A program made the translations under genes and the position numbers. A DNA stretch of 64,000 bases from Microvirga terrestris (GTDB taxonomy: Bacteria > Pseudomonadota > Alphaproteobacteria > Rhizobiales > Beijerinckiaceae): NCBI RefSeq assembly GCF_015694425.1, contig NZ_JADQDN010000005.1, forward strand, positions 186,001-250,000. The letters run 5' to 3'. The notes under the pieces are model-generated. The model was not told the DNA's origin, ran no database searches, and saw only the letters and a program-made list of their open reading frames with translations. Below, in pieces: positions 35,154 through 44,874 of this stretch (positions within the stretch are counted from its first letter, which is position 1; the number at the start of each line of letters is the position of its first letter).

Positions 35154-37217
35154 ATGACACTGACGAAGCGTCTGCTCCTTCTGGCGTTGATTTCGGTTCT
35201 GCCGGCCATCGTCATCTGGACTTACACGGAAGTCTCCCTGCGCCGGGCCCGGGAAGCGGAGGTGAACGATCTTGCGATCCGGCAGGCGCAGCTGGTGGGC
35301 GCGGAAATCGAGCGGATCTTCGATGGGGTCCAGGGGCTTCTGCTCGCCATCGACGAGACCCAGTCCATCCGTAACTTCGACACGGCCGTCTGCAGCCCGT
35401 ACCTGAAGGCCATTCAGGAGAAGGTGCCCTACATCCTGTCCTTCGTGGCCATGGATATCAGCGGGCATATCCGCTGCCGGCCGACCGGCACCATCGACAC
35501 CCAGCACTATTTTGCGGACAGGCCCTACTTTCACAACGCTTTGGGCCAGAAGGGCTTTGTCGTCGGCGAGTATACTCCCGCCTTCGAGGAGGGCGGATTG
35601 GGGCGGCATCCGGTGCTGCCGCTGGCACTGCCGATCTGGAACAACAGGGGCGACGTGGTCGGCGTGCTGGCTGCGGCGCTGGATCTGAAGTGGCTCAGCC
35701 AGAAGCTGAAGGAGCGCACCGTGCCGGAAAACGGCTCGGTCACCGTTGCCGATCGGAACGGCATCGTTCTCGTGCAGGATCCCCAGCCCGAACGGTTCCA
35801 GGGAAGGTTGCTGCCGCAGGAATTCCTGGTGCAGGCCCGGGCCCGAGAAGCCATCACCGCTCAAAGCACCATTCCCGATGGACTGAAGCGCGTCCTTGCC
35901 CACGTACCGCTGCAGCTCCCGCCGAGGGACATCTACGTCAATGTCGGCTTGTCGACAAAAGCCGCCTTCGCAACAATCAACCAGGCCGCCCGACGCGGCT
36001 TCCTGCTGATTACGGCGGCGCTCATTCTGGCATTGTCCCTGTCGGCGCTGCTCAGCCGCGCCTTCATCACCAAGCCGTTTGAGATGGTCACAGACGGCAT
36101 CCAGGCCTGGCGGCGTGGCGATTACCGGGCGCGGATTTTGCTGCCGCGCAAATCCGGTGAGTTCAGCATCCTGGCCAAGGCCTTCAACGATCTGATGGAC
36201 GACGTGGCCGAGCGTCAGCAGGCGCTTCAGGTGAGCGAGGAGCGGGCGCGTCTAGCCTTGGAAGCGGGACATATGGGAACCTGGTGGTACGACCCGGACA
36301 AGAATGTCGGCGGATTGTCCAGTCAGGCTTCATCCATGATCGGGATTTCCCAGGCCACGACAACGATGAACCCCAGGGCCTGGCGGGATCTGCTGCATCC
36401 CGAAGACATGGAGCGTGTGGTCGAGAAATGGCGGAATGCCATCCAGAATCGCGGTGACTACGAAGACGAGTATCGGATCCGCAACAGGAATGGCACCATC
36501 CGCTGGATCAGCTCCAAAGGTCGTGTATTTCTCGATATCGAGAAGCGGCCGGTCTATTTCGTCGGCATCTTCCAGGACGTTACGGAGCAGAAGCACGCGG
36601 AGGAGCAGCAGCGCTTCTTCCTGGATGAGCTGAACCACCGAGTGAAGAACACGCTGGCCACCGTCCAGTCCATCGCGTCCCAGACTCTGCGCACGACGGA
36701 ATCGTCGGCGCAGTTCAAGGAAGCCTTCGAAGGCCGCTTGCTGGCGCTGTCGAAGACCCACAATCTGCTGACCCGCAAATCCTGGCGCGAGGCGGAACTG
36801 CGCGATGTGGCGGAGCAAGAACTGGCCCCCTATCGCAAGGCCGGCGACGCGCGAGTCGTGCTGGAGGGTCCGGACGTGAAGCTCCCGGCGCGCTACGCCA
36901 TCAACCTCGGCCTTGTCCTACATGAACTCGTAACGAATGCCGCCAAGTACGGTGCGCTCTCGACCAATGCAGGCCATCTTGAGGTGGCATGGTCGGTCGT
37001 TGAGGGCGATGATCGCCCGAAGCAGCTGCGCATTCATTGGTCTGAAAGCGGCGGGCCACCCGTCGCGCCGCCCAAGCGCCAGGGCTTCGGATCGCGCCTC
37101 ATCCGCCGCAGCATCGAGGGCGAACTTGGCGGCAACATGGTGCTTAACTTCGCCGAGGGCGGCGTTGCCTACGACATCTCCGTTCCATTGACCCCACCGG
37201 CTAGCGCAGCAGCATAG
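35154..37217 (+). CDS. HWE-family sensor histidine kinase with periplasmic dCache-like domain and PAS
   Basis: A 687-residue membrane kinase. TM1 is at about 5-25. A large periplasmic sensor of about 260 residues follows, containing the dCache-like FADRPYFHNALGQKGFVVGEY. TM2 (LLITAALILALSLSALL) lies near 290-306. Then come a HAMP-like stretch (ITKPFEMVTDGIQAWRRGDY), a PAS domain ending RPVYFVGIFQDVTEQK, and an HWE kinase core. The phosphoacceptor is His in DELNHRVKNTLATVQSIA and the N-box is LHELVTNAAKYGALS. No response regulator is adjacent. Its last 17 bp overlap the convergent aldehyde dehydrogenase gene. The start at 35154 places TM1 directly at the N-terminus. Confidence 0.88.
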   Translation: MTLTKRLLLLALISVLPAIVIWTYTEVSLRRAREAEVNDLAIRQAQLVGAEIERIFDGVQGLLLAIDETQSIRNFDTAVCSPYLKAIQEKVPYILSFVAMDISGHIRCRPTGTIDTQHYFADRPYFHNALGQKGFVVGEYTPAFEEGGLGRHPVLPLALPIWNNRGDVVGVLAAALDLKWLSQKLKERTVPENGSVTVADRNGIVLVQDPQPERFQGRLLPQEFLVQARAREAITAQSTIPDGLKRVLAHVPLQLPPRDIYVNVGLSTKAAFATINQAARRGFLLITAALILALSLSALLSRAFITKPFEMVTDGIQAWRRGDYRARILLPRKSGEFSILAKAFNDLMDDVAERQQALQVSEERARLALEAGHMGTWWYDPDKNVGGLSSQASSMIGISQATTTMNPRAWRDLLHPEDMERVVEKWRNAIQNRGDYEDEYRIRNRNGTIRWISSKGRVFLDIEKRPVYFVGIFQDVTEQKHAEEQQRFFLDELNHRVKNTLATVQSIASQTLRTTESSAQFKEAFEGRLLALSKTHNLLTRKSWREAELRDVAEQELAPYRKAGDARVVLEGPDVKLPARYAINLGLVLHELVTNAAKYGALSTNAGHLEVAWSVVEGDDRPKQLRIHWSESGGPPVAPPKRQGFGSRLIRRSIEGELGGNMVLNFAEGGVAYDISVPLTPPASAAA

Positions 37218-38679
37218 ACAACAAGCGGCTCATGCTTCTGCCATAAGGCGCCTTCGTCATGCCGGCCCCGTTAAAGCGCGCCTGCCGGAACACGGATCGG
37301 GCATGGCTGAAGGTGCGAAAGCCAGCCTCACCATGATAGGCGCCCATGCCGCTCAGCCCCACGCCGCCGAAGGGCAGTTCCTCCTGCACGCAATGCAGCA
37401 GCGTGTCGTTGATCGCGACGCCGCCAGATTGCGTGCGCGCCAGAACGCTTTGGGTGGTCGTCCTGTCGTGGCTGAACAGGTAAAGGGCCAAGGGATGCGG
37501 ACGCGCGTTGATGAAGCGGCAGGCCTCATCGACATCATCATACGCGATAACAGGAAGGAGGGGGCCGAAGATTTCTTCCTGCATCACCTGCGCCTGTTCG
37601 GGCACATCGGTCATCACGACGGGCGCGAGCTTGCGATGCGCCGTGTCGAGCGTCTCGCTGCCTGGATTGATCTCAACCACCTGAGCGCCGTGCTCCCGCG
37701 CATCGGCGATCAGGTGGTTGAGGCGCGCATGATGCCGCTCGCTGATAATGGCGGTGTAATCGGGATTGGAGCCAAGTGTCGGATACAATTGCGAGACCGC
37801 GTCTCGATAGGCCGCGACGAAGGCCTGTTCCTTTTCGCGCGGCACGAGCACGTAGTCGGGCGCGATGCAGGTTTGGCCCGCATTGAACAGCTTGCCGACC
37901 GCGATCCGCTCGGCCGCCTTCTCGACCGGGTAATCCGCCGCGACGAGCGCAGGCGATTTTCCGCCCAGTTCCAGGGTCACCGGCACGAGATTGCCGGCGG
38001 CCGCCTGCATGACCTGGCGCCCGACCTGGGTCGAGCCGGTGAAGAGCAGGTGATCGAACGGGAGGTGCGTGAACGCCCGCGCCACATCGGGCCCACCCTG
38101 CACCACGGCCACCTCCGACGGATCGAAGACCTCAGCGATCACATCCTCCATGAGCGCGGAAGTGCGTGTCGTCATCTCGGACGGCTTGATCATCACCCGG
38201 TTGCCTGCCGCCAGCGCTCCTGCAAGCGGCGAGAGCGCGAGCTGGACTGGGTAATTCCATGGGCTCACGATGCCCACGACGCCGAGCGGCTGGTAGATAA
38301 TGCGCCCGGTACCGGGCTGGAACATCCACTGGATTGGCCGCCGCCGTGGCTTCATCCATCGGCGGAAGTTTTTGCGCGCATGGCGCAGGCTCGCGATTAC
38401 CGGATAGAGATCGGCGAGCTTCGTCTCATGCGGCGAGCGATGCCCGAAGTCCTCAGCGATGGCCTTCGTAAAACCGTCCGCATGGCGCACGAGCGCCTTG
38501 GCAAGGGCACCGAGAACCTCATCACGCCGCTCAGGCGACAGGCCTCCCTGCTCCGCCCAGGCGCGTTTCTGGGCCTGGAAACAGGCCTGCAGCCGGTCTC
38601 TGGCCGAATTGGGAACGGCGTCGTGCACGGGTCGGAGGCTCCTCTGGCTCCAGGCATCATATGGCGGAGGAAACATCAT
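37201..38679 (-). CDS. coniferyl aldehyde dehydrogenase-like aldehyde dehydrogenase
   Basis: A 492-residue NAD(P)-dependent dehydrogenase of the CalB/class 3 type. Catalytic Glu237 is in TLELGGKSPA and nucleophile Cys271 in FNAGQTCIAPDY, with the cofactor motif FTGSTQVGR. The PWNYPVQLALSPLAGALAAGN and C-terminal FGGVGLSGMGAYHG blocks fit the coniferyl/long-chain aldehyde group. The ATG at 38679 (MMFPPPYDAW) is my choice, but the true start is uncertain because the N-terminus varies in this family. It is divergent from the ABC ATPase gene and convergent, with a 17-bp overlap, with the HWE kinase. Confidence 0.87.
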   Translation of the reverse strand: MMFPPPYDAWSQRSLRPVHDAVPNSARDRLQACFQAQKRAWAEQGGLSPERRDEVLGALAKALVRHADGFTKAIAEDFGHRSPHETKLADLYPVIASLRHARKNFRRWMKPRRRPIQWMFQPGTGRIIYQPLGVVGIVSPWNYPVQLALSPLAGALAAGNRVMIKPSEMTTRTSALMEDVIAEVFDPSEVAVVQGGPDVARAFTHLPFDHLLFTGSTQVGRQVMQAAAGNLVPVTLELGGKSPALVAADYPVEKAAERIAVGKLFNAGQTCIAPDYVLVPREKEQAFVAAYRDAVSQLYPTLGSNPDYTAIISERHHARLNHLIADAREHGAQVVEINPGSETLDTAHRKLAPVVMTDVPEQAQVMQEEIFGPLLPVIAYDDVDEACRFINARPHPLALYLFSHDRTTTQSVLARTQSGGVAINDTLLHCVQEELPFGGVGLSGMGAYHGEAGFRTFSHARSVFRQARFNGAGMTKAPYGRSMSRLLSMLLR

Positions 38680-38763
38680 TCTCAACACGGCATCGCCCGA
38701 GATGGATTGACGGGACGTGCGGGATCGTAAGGATACCCCTTTGACCCGTCCCGCAGGAGAACC

Positions 38764-40377
38764 ATGGTGAGCAGCCCCTCCCCCGTGCTGTCGATTGAGA
38801 ATCTCTCCATCGGCCTGCCGGCCCTGGCCGATCGTCAGCACGCGATCAGGAACCTGTCGCTCTCCATCAATCCGGGCGAGACCCTGTGTGTGGTCGGCGA
38901 ATCCGGATCCGGAAAGTCCATGACCGCCATGGCGACCATCGGCCTGCTGCCGAGCGGCGTCGAAGTCCTGTCGGGCACGATCAAGCTTGCGGGGCGCGAT
39001 CTCCTCTCCCTCGACGAGACCGGCTGGTGCGATGTTCGCGGCCGGGAGGTTGGAACGGTGTTTCAGGAGCCAATGACCTCGCTGAACCCGGTGATGCGCG
39101 TGGCCGATCAGATTTCGGAGACTTTCCGCGCCCATGGGCTGCTCAGCCCCGCAGAGCGGGACAGGCGCGTGCTGGACCTCCTCACGGAGGTGCACCTGCC
39201 GCATCCTGAGCTGATCGCGAAGGCCTACCCGCACGAACTCTCGGGCGGCCAACGCCAGCGGGTGATGATCGCCATGGCGCTGGCGCTCGAGCCGAAGCTC
39301 CTCATCGCCGACGAGCCGACCACGGCGCTGGATGTGACCACACAGGCCCAGGTGCTCAAGCTCATCGACAACCTGCGCCGCAAGATGGGCGCGGCGGTGC
39401 TGTTCATCACCCACGATTTCGGCGTGGTGGCCGAGATCGCCGATCGGGTTGCGGTGCTGCAGCAGGGCGAACTCGTCGAGGAAGGACCAGTCGAAGAGGT
39501 GCTCACCCGCCCGCAGCACGCCTACACCAAGCGACTCCTTGCGGCGGTGCCCTCACTGACGCCTCCTGCCCCCAAGGCGCTTGCAGGCGAGCCCATCGCC
39601 CTCAAGGTCGATGCACTCACCAAGACATATGGCGGGCGCGGCCTCTTCCGCAAAGGCCGCGAGGTTCAGGCGGCGGACGCGGTGAGCTTCGACATCCGCC
39701 GCGGCGAGACGCTCGGGCTCGTGGGCGAGTCCGGCTCAGGCAAGTCGACGGTCGGGCGCTGCGTGCTCCGGTTGATCGAACCCGACGGCGGTGCCATCAC
39801 CATCGGCGATCTTCCGTTCGGCACCCTGTCCCAGCGCCAGCTGCGATCCCACCGCCAGAAAATCCAGATGGTGTTTCAGGATCCTTTCGCCTCCCTCAAT
39901 CCACGCCGCACAGTCGGGCGCATCATCGCCGAGGGGCCGGTCACGCAAGGAATGGATCCAGCCAAGGCTCTCGACGATGCGCGCATCCTGCTGGAGAAGG
40001 TCGGGCTCCCGGTACAAGCTATCGAACGCTATCCGCATGAGTTCTCCGGCGGCCAGCGCCAGCGCATCGGCATCGCCCGCGCGCTCGCCATGAGGCCGGA
40101 TGTGCTGGTCGCGGACGAGGCCGTGTCGGCCCTCGATGTCTCCGTTCAGGCCGAGATTTTGAAGCTGCTGAAAGGCCTGCAAGAAGAGTTCGGCCTTGCC
40201 ATTCTGTTCATCACCCACGACTTGAGGGTTGCCGCCCAGATCTGCGACCGCGTGGCTGTCATGCAAAAAGGTCGGATTGTGGAAATGGCCGAAACCGCGC
40301 AACTCTTCGCGCATCCGCGGGATGCCTATACCCGCCAGCTCCTGGCCGCCGTGCCGGGCATGCATACGATGATTTAG
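38764..40377 (+). CDS. ABC transporter, fused double ATPase of peptide/nickel (DppD-DppF) type
   Basis: A 537-residue protein joining two oligopeptide-type ATPases. Each half has Walker A (GESGSGKSM near 45-53 and GESGSGKST near 320-328), signature ([12 protein letters not shown] and [12 protein letters not shown]) and Walker B ([12 protein letters not shown] and [12 protein letters not shown]), with the [11 protein letters not shown] and [11 protein letters not shown] switch His. It powers import by the binding protein and permeases encoded at 43202-46661, although two oxidoreductase genes lie between. An AGGAGAACC ribosome site precedes the ATG. Confidence 0.93.
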   Translation: MVSSPSPVLSIENLSIGLPALADRQHAIRNLSLSINPGETLCVVGESGSGKSMTAMATIGLLPSGVEVLSGTIKLAGRDLLSLDETGWCDVRGREVGTVFQEPMTSLNPVMRVADQISETFRAHGLLSPAERDRRVLDLLTEVHLPHPELIAKAYPHELSGGQRQRVMIAMALALEPKLLIADEPTTALDVTTQAQVLKLIDNLRRKMGAAVLFITHDFGVVAEIADRVAVLQQGELVEEGPVEEVLTRPQHAYTKRLLAAVPSLTPPAPKALAGEPIALKVDALTKTYGGRGLFRKGREVQAADAVSFDIRRGETLGLVGESGSGKSTVGRCVLRLIEPDGGAITIGDLPFGTLSQRQLRSHRQKIQMVFQDPFASLNPRRTVGRIIAEGPVTQGMDPAKALDDARILLEKVGLPVQAIERYPHEFSGGQRQRIGIARALAMRPDVLVADEAVSALDVSVQAEILKLLKGLQEEFGLAILFITHDLRVAAQICDRVAVMQKGRIVEMAETAQLFAHPRDAYTRQLLAAVPGMHTMI

Positions 40378-40390
40378 GGAGACGAAACCC

Positions 40391-41863
40391 GTGAACGATC
40401 AGGTCAGCGCGACGGTTGCGCCCAACATGGTGTTCCAGAATTTCATCGGCGGGCGCGACCGTCCTGCCTCCGACGGCATGACGCTTGATGTGTTCTCGCC
40501 TGTCGACGGCACGCTCTTTGCCCGCATCGCTTCCGGCACGTCCCAGGACATCGACGAGGCCGTGAAGGCGGCTCGTGCGGCGTTCGAAGGCGCCTGGGGC
40601 AAGCTGACGGCAACCGAGCGCGGACGCCTGCTGATCAAGCTCGCCGCCGCCGTTGAAGCGCATGCGGACGAGCTTGCCGCCCTGGAAAGCCGTGATAACG
40701 GCAAGCCCCTGCGCCAGTCCCGCGCCGATGCGATTGCGCTCGCCCGCTACTTCGAATTCTACGGCAGCGCCGCCGACAAGCTGCACGGGGACGTGATTCC
40801 CTATCTCAACACCCACTTCATCGGCGTCGAGCGCGTGCCGCACGGGGTGACCGGGCATATCGTGCCCTGGAACTATCCGATGCAGATCTTCGGGCGCTCG
40901 GTGGGCGCAGCACTGGCTGCCGGCAACGCCACCGTGGTGAAGCCCGCCGAGGATGCCTCGCTGACGATCCTGCGCGTATCGGCACTCGCCCGCGAAGTCG
41001 GCTTCCCCGATGGCGCGCTCAATGTGGTGACGGGCCTCGGCCGCACGGCGGGCGCGGCGCTCGCCGGCCATCCCGGCATCGACTTCCTGTCCTTCACCGG
41101 CAGCCCCGAGACCGGCACAGCCGTTCAGGTTGCGGCGGCGCAAAACCATGTTGGCGTGACCCTCGAACTCGGCGGCAAGTCGGCCCAGGTGGTGTTCGAC
41201 GATGCTGATCTCGAGCGCGCGTTGCCGACCCTTGTGAATGCCATCATCCAGAACGGCGGCCAGACATGCTCGGCCGGCAGCCGCCTGCTGATCCAGCGCG
41301 GCATCTTCCAAGATGTGGTCGATGCGGTTTCCGAGCGATTCCGCGCCCTGCGCGCCGGTCACCCGGAACACGAACCCGATCTCGGTCCGATGATCAACCA
41401 GGCGCAGCAGCGCCGTGTCCTCGGCTACCTGGAGCGCGGCCGCAACGAGGGCCTCACTGTCGTCGGCGAGGGCGTGGTAGCACTCGACGCTCCTCCCGGC
41501 GGTTATTACGTGGCCCCCACCTTCCTCGCCCCCGTTCCGCACGAGAGCATCCTGACCCAGGAAGAGGTGTTCGGACCGGTCCTGGTGGCGACGCCCTTCG
41601 AGGACGAGGCGGAGGCGATCCGGCTCGCGAACGGGACGCAATACGGCCTTGCGGCAGGAATCTGGAGCCGGGACGGAATGCGCTCCACCCGCGTCGGTCG
41701 CGCCATGCGCGCCGGCCAGGTTTTCGTGAACTGCTACGGGGCCGGAGGCGGCATCGAGCTGCCCTTCGGCGGCTTCGGCCGCTCGGGCCATGGCCGCGAG
41801 AAGGGTTTCGAGGGGCTGATCGAGTTTACGACGACGAGAACACTCGTCATCGCGCACGGATAA
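40391..41863 (+). CDS. aldehyde dehydrogenase family protein
   Basis: A 490-residue NAD(P)-dependent aldehyde dehydrogenase. Glu259 is in VTLELGGKSAQ, Cys293 in GGQTCSAGSRLL, the cofactor motif is FTGSPETGTA, and PWNYPMQIFGRS is conserved. The start is GTG at 40391, 13 bp after the ATPase gene, so the genes are co-transcribed. The best general resemblance is to betaine-aldehyde or gamma-aminobutyraldehyde-type enzymes, but the substrate cannot be set from sequence alone. An SDR follows 30 bp later. Confidence 0.9.
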   Translation: MNDQVSATVAPNMVFQNFIGGRDRPASDGMTLDVFSPVDGTLFARIASGTSQDIDEAVKAARAAFEGAWGKLTATERGRLLIKLAAAVEAHADELAALESRDNGKPLRQSRADAIALARYFEFYGSAADKLHGDVIPYLNTHFIGVERVPHGVTGHIVPWNYPMQIFGRSVGAALAAGNATVVKPAEDASLTILRVSALAREVGFPDGALNVVTGLGRTAGAALAGHPGIDFLSFTGSPETGTAVQVAAAQNHVGVTLELGGKSAQVVFDDADLERALPTLVNAIIQNGGQTCSAGSRLLIQRGIFQDVVDAVSERFRALRAGHPEHEPDLGPMINQAQQRRVLGYLERGRNEGLTVVGEGVVALDAPPGGYYVAPTFLAPVPHESILTQEEVFGPVLVATPFEDEAEAIRLANGTQYGLAAGIWSRDGMRSTRVGRAMRAGQVFVNCYGAGGGIELPFGGFGRSGHGREKGFEGLIEFTTTRTLVIAHG

Positions 41864-41893
41864 TTCAACACGTCTGAAATCAGGGGAAGAACC

Positions 41894-42643
41894 ATGAATC
41901 GCCTTGAAGGCAAGGTGGCGCTCGTCACGGGCGCCGGGTCCGGCTTCGGTCTGGGAATCGCCGAAACATTCGCCCGCGAGGGCGCCAAGGTCGCCATTAT
42001 CGACATCAATGAAGCTGCAGCCAAAGGCGCGGCGGAGAAGATCGGTTCTTCCGCCATCGGATTGGCCGCAGACGTATCGAAGGCTGCTGATGTGAACGCG
42101 GCGGTCGAGAAGACGATCTCCGCCTTCGGCAAGCTGGACATCGTGGTCAACAATGCGGGCATCAGCCATCGCAACCGGCCCATGCTTGAGGTCGAGGAAG
42201 ACGAGTTCGACCGGGTCTTCGCGGTGAACGTGAAGTCGATCTATCTCTTCGCCAAAGCGGCCGTGCCGCTGATGCAGAAGCAGGGCGGTGGCGCGATCAT
42301 CAATGTGGGCTCGACGGCGGGCCTGCGCCCGCGCCCTGGCCTTACCTGGTACAACAGCACCAAGGGCGCCGTGCACACCATGACCAAATCCATGGCCGTC
42401 GAGCTCGCCCCCAGCAGGATCCGCGTCTGCGCCCTGGCCCCCGTTGCCGGCGAGACGCCGCTGCTCGCCACCTTCATGGGCGAGGACACGCCCCAGAAGC
42501 GCGAGCAATTCGTGAACTCGATCCCGCTCGGCCGTTTCTCGACGCCGCAGGACATCGCCAACGCGGCGCTTTTCCTTGCGTCGGACGAGGCCAGCATGAT
42601 CACCGGCGTTGTGCTCGAGGTCGATGGCGGGCGTTGTATCTGA
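41894..42643 (+). CDS. SDR family oxidoreductase
   Basis: A 249-residue classical short-chain dehydrogenase. The cofactor motif is TGAGSGFGLGIAE, then NNAGISHRN, a Ser in INVGSTAGLRP, Tyr and Lys in WYNSTKGAVHTM, and the C-terminal TGVVLEVDGGRCI. The Asp after the second strand (IIDINEA) favours NAD. It sits 30 bp after the aldehyde dehydrogenase, so the pair could oxidise an alcohol to an acid through an aldehyde. The 38-bp palindrome downstream probably ends this transcript. Confidence 0.9.
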   Translation: MNRLEGKVALVTGAGSGFGLGIAETFAREGAKVAIIDINEAAAKGAAEKIGSSAIGLAADVSKAADVNAAVEKTISAFGKLDIVVNNAGISHRNRPMLEVEEDEFDRVFAVNVKSIYLFAKAAVPLMQKQGGGAIINVGSTAGLRPRPGLTWYNSTKGAVHTMTKSMAVELAPSRIRVCALAPVAGETPLLATFMGEDTPQKREQFVNSIPLGRFSTPQDIANAALFLASDEASMITGVVLEVDGGRCI

Positions 42644-42669
42644 CGGCGAGCTCTCTTCGACACCCTCAC

Positions 42670-42707
42670 TGTCATTCCGGGGTGGCCATGGCCACCCCGG
42701 AATGACA
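42670..42707. repeat. 38-bp perfect palindrome between convergent genes
   Basis: The sequence TGTCATTCCGGGGTGGCC-AT-GGCCACCCCGGAATGACA is an exact palindrome. It lies between the SDR gene stop and the DUF2218 gene stop, so it can work as a bidirectional terminator. It belongs to the TGTCATTCC repeat type also seen at 54042 and 55244. Confidence 0.85.
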
Positions 42708-42719
42708 TGGAACCTTCGG

Positions 42720-43007
42720 TCAGCCCTTCTGCCACTCGAACGGCAGCGGAGCCTCCCGGAAGGCAAACCTGTCGAGGTGCGAAGCCACCACGCCCCTCAT
42801 GCGCTGAAGCGTCTCGTCGTCCTCTGCCTCGACCCTCACCATGAGGGCCCCGGAATCCGCCGTCATCGTAGCGACGGCGGCTGGAAAACGGACGATACCT
42901 TTGTTCTCGGAAAGCTGGACATCCAGCTTGTGGCTCCAGTGCTTGCAGAGCTGCTGGAGATATTTGGCGCCGTTCTCGGTCGGCACCAGGGCCGTCTCAA
43001 AAGCCAT
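42720..43007 (-). CDS. DUF2218 domain-containing protein
   Basis: A 95-residue single-domain protein. Segments typical of DUF2218 are YLQQLCKHWSHKLDV near the N-terminus and VASHLDRFAFREAPLPFEWQ at the C-terminus. The family is often found near siderophore or metal-uptake genes, but its function is not established. Here it lies alone on the minus strand between the SDR and the peptide-type binding protein, about 195 bp from the latter. Confidence 0.85.
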   Translation of the reverse strand: MAFETALVPTENGAKYLQQLCKHWSHKLDVQLSENKGIVRFPAAVATMTADSGALMVRVEAEDDETLQRMRGVVASHLDRFAFREAPLPFEWQKG

Positions 43008-43201
43008 TTCAAAGCCTTTCTTGCCGCCAAAGCCGTTCGGATGAGCCGGCTCTGCGGGGCATTCGACAAAGCTGCTTAAGCCTGTGATGAGTGGAAGTTA
43101 AGTGAACAATCCGTCATGACGGTCTTCCATCCGGCGCCATCCTGCGTAAGCTGACGTCACCGCGACCTGTCGCAGACCATACCGGATGGAGTTCCAGCCT
43201 G

Positions 43202-44683
43202 ATGACGAAGCGCCTCCTGACTGCCGCCCTTCTCCTCTCCGTCAGCGCCATCCCGGCCTTTGCGGCCAAGGCCTCCCTGGTGGTGGGCATGCCCATCGAG
43301 CCGCCGGGCCTCGATCCGACCGTCGCCGCACCCGTGGCCATTCGCGAGGTTACCTGGGTCAACCTTTATGAGGGCCTGGTGCGCATCGACCGAACCGGCA
43401 AGGTGCAGCCGCTGCTCGCCAAGAGCTGGGAGATCGCGCCCGACGGCCTGACCTACACCTTCCGCCTGCAGGAGGGTGTTAAGTTTCACGATGGATCGAC
43501 ATTCGATTCGGCGGATGTGAAATTCGCTTTCGACCGGGCCCGTGATCCAAAGTCGACGAATGCGCAGAAGCAGATCTTTGCGCCCATTGCCTCTATCGAG
43601 ACGCCCGATCCCGCCACCGTGGTGATCAAGCTGAAGGAGCCCTCGGGCAACTTCCTCTACTATCTCGGATGGGGCGATGCGGTGATCGTGGCACCGGAGA
43701 CGGCGGCGACCAATGCGGCCAATCCCGTCGGCACCGGACCGTTCAAGTTCAAGTCTTGGAGCCGCGGCGACCGGGTGGAACTGACGAAGAATCCCGATTA
43801 CTGGCAGAAGGACAAGGTGAAGCTGGAGAGCGTTACCTTCCGCTTCATCAGCGATGCGCAGGCGCAGGTGGCAGCGCTCAAGGCCGGTGACGTGGATGCC
43901 TTCCCGAATCTCGGCGCGCCCGAACTCTTCGCCGAGTTCCAGAAGGACAAACGCTTCAAGGCTGTGGCCGGAAACACCGAGGGCGAGACCGTGGCCGGCA
44001 TGAACAATGCCAAGAAGCCTTTCGACGACGTGCGCGTGCGCCGTGCACTCATGCATGCGGTTGACCGCAAGGCGCTGATCGAGGGCGCCTATTCTGGCTT
44101 CGGCCAGCCCATCGGCAGCTTCTTCTCGCCGAACAACCCGGCGTTTGTCGATACGACAAACGTCATTCCTTACGACGTGGAGAAGGCCAAGGCGCTGCTG
44201 AAGGAGGCGGGCTACGGCAACGGCCTGTCGATCACCATCAAGTCACCGCAGATGGCCTATGCTAGCCGCTCGGCGGAACTACTCTCGGCCATGATGGCGG
44301 AAGTCGGCGTGGATCTGAAGATCATCCCGACCGAGTTCCCGGCCAAGTGGATCGAGGAGGTGTTCAAGAACAAGGATTACGACGTCACCATCGTGTCCCA
44401 CACGGAGCCGCTCGACATCGATATCTTCGCCCGCGACAGCTACTACTTCAATTACAAGAACGACAAGTTCAAAGCCTTGATCGCCGATGCCGCCAAGACT
44501 ACGGACGAGAAAGCGCGCTTTGCGAAATATACGGAAGCGCAGAAGATCCTGGCCGAGGACGTGCCGGCCCTGTTCCTGTTCCAGTTGCCGAAGCTTGGCG
44601 TGTGGAACGCGAAGGTGCAGGGCCTGTGGGAGAACTCGCCGATCCCTTCGAACGATGTGACGGAAGTGTCCTGGACGGAGTGA
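43202..44683 (+). CDS. ABC transporter substrate-binding protein, family 5 (peptide/opine type)
   Basis: A 493-residue periplasmic SBP_bac_5 protein. The signal peptide is MTKRLLTAALLLSVSAIPAFA. Family blocks include GLVRIDRTGKVQPLLAKSWE, YTFRLQEGVKFHDGSTFDSADVKFAFDR (in parts), NAANPVGTGPFKFKSW and VRRALMHAVDRKAL. It delivers ligands to the permeases encoded downstream. A 190-bp space containing a long inverted repeat separates it from the first permease gene. The ligand may be a peptide, opine, glutathione-like compound or sugar; the family does not discriminate. Confidence 0.92.
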   Translation: MTKRLLTAALLLSVSAIPAFAAKASLVVGMPIEPPGLDPTVAAPVAIREVTWVNLYEGLVRIDRTGKVQPLLAKSWEIAPDGLTYTFRLQEGVKFHDGSTFDSADVKFAFDRARDPKSTNAQKQIFAPIASIETPDPATVVIKLKEPSGNFLYYLGWGDAVIVAPETAATNAANPVGTGPFKFKSWSRGDRVELTKNPDYWQKDKVKLESVTFRFISDAQAQVAALKAGDVDAFPNLGAPELFAEFQKDKRFKAVAGNTEGETVAGMNNAKKPFDDVRVRRALMHAVDRKALIEGAYSGFGQPIGSFFSPNNPAFVDTTNVIPYDVEKAKALLKEAGYGNGLSITIKSPQMAYASRSAELLSAMMAEVGVDLKIIPTEFPAKWIEEVFKNKDYDVTIVSHTEPLDIDIFARDSYYFNYKNDKFKALIADAAKTTDEKARFAKYTEAQKILAEDVPALFLFQLPKLGVWNAKVQGLWENSPIPSNDVTEVSWTE

Positions 44684-44698
44684 TGTGAAGAGCACCTG

Positions 44699-44810
44699 CC
44701 TCTTCCCTCCCCCTTGTGGGGAGGGTTAGGGTGGGGGTGTGAGCGCCATCCTTGCAGAACGTGACGCTGACACCCCCACCTCCAACTCCTCCCCACAAGG
44801 GGGAGGAGTG
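44699..44810. repeat. long imperfect inverted repeat inside the ABC transporter operon
   Basis: The left arm (about 44701-44740) contains CTCCCCCTTGTGGGGAGGG followed by GGGTGGGGGTGT. The right arm (about 44770-44810) contains ACACCCCCACCTCC followed by CTCCCCACAAGGGGGAG. The arms are about 40 bp each with few mismatches, around a 30-bp centre. Each arm also folds on itself at CCCCTTGTGGGG. It lies between the binding-protein and permease genes. Confidence 0.82.
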
Positions 44811-44874
44811 TTACTGGCACAAAATGAATTGCTCTCTCGTCAGATGCATGACCAGCATGAGGTCCATCTAGCTC

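Noticed and set aside
40259..42766. An 835-residue open frame on the minus strand
   Set aside because: It is antisense to the ALDH and SDR genes, both of which have complete catalytic motifs. The frame is long only because of GC bias.
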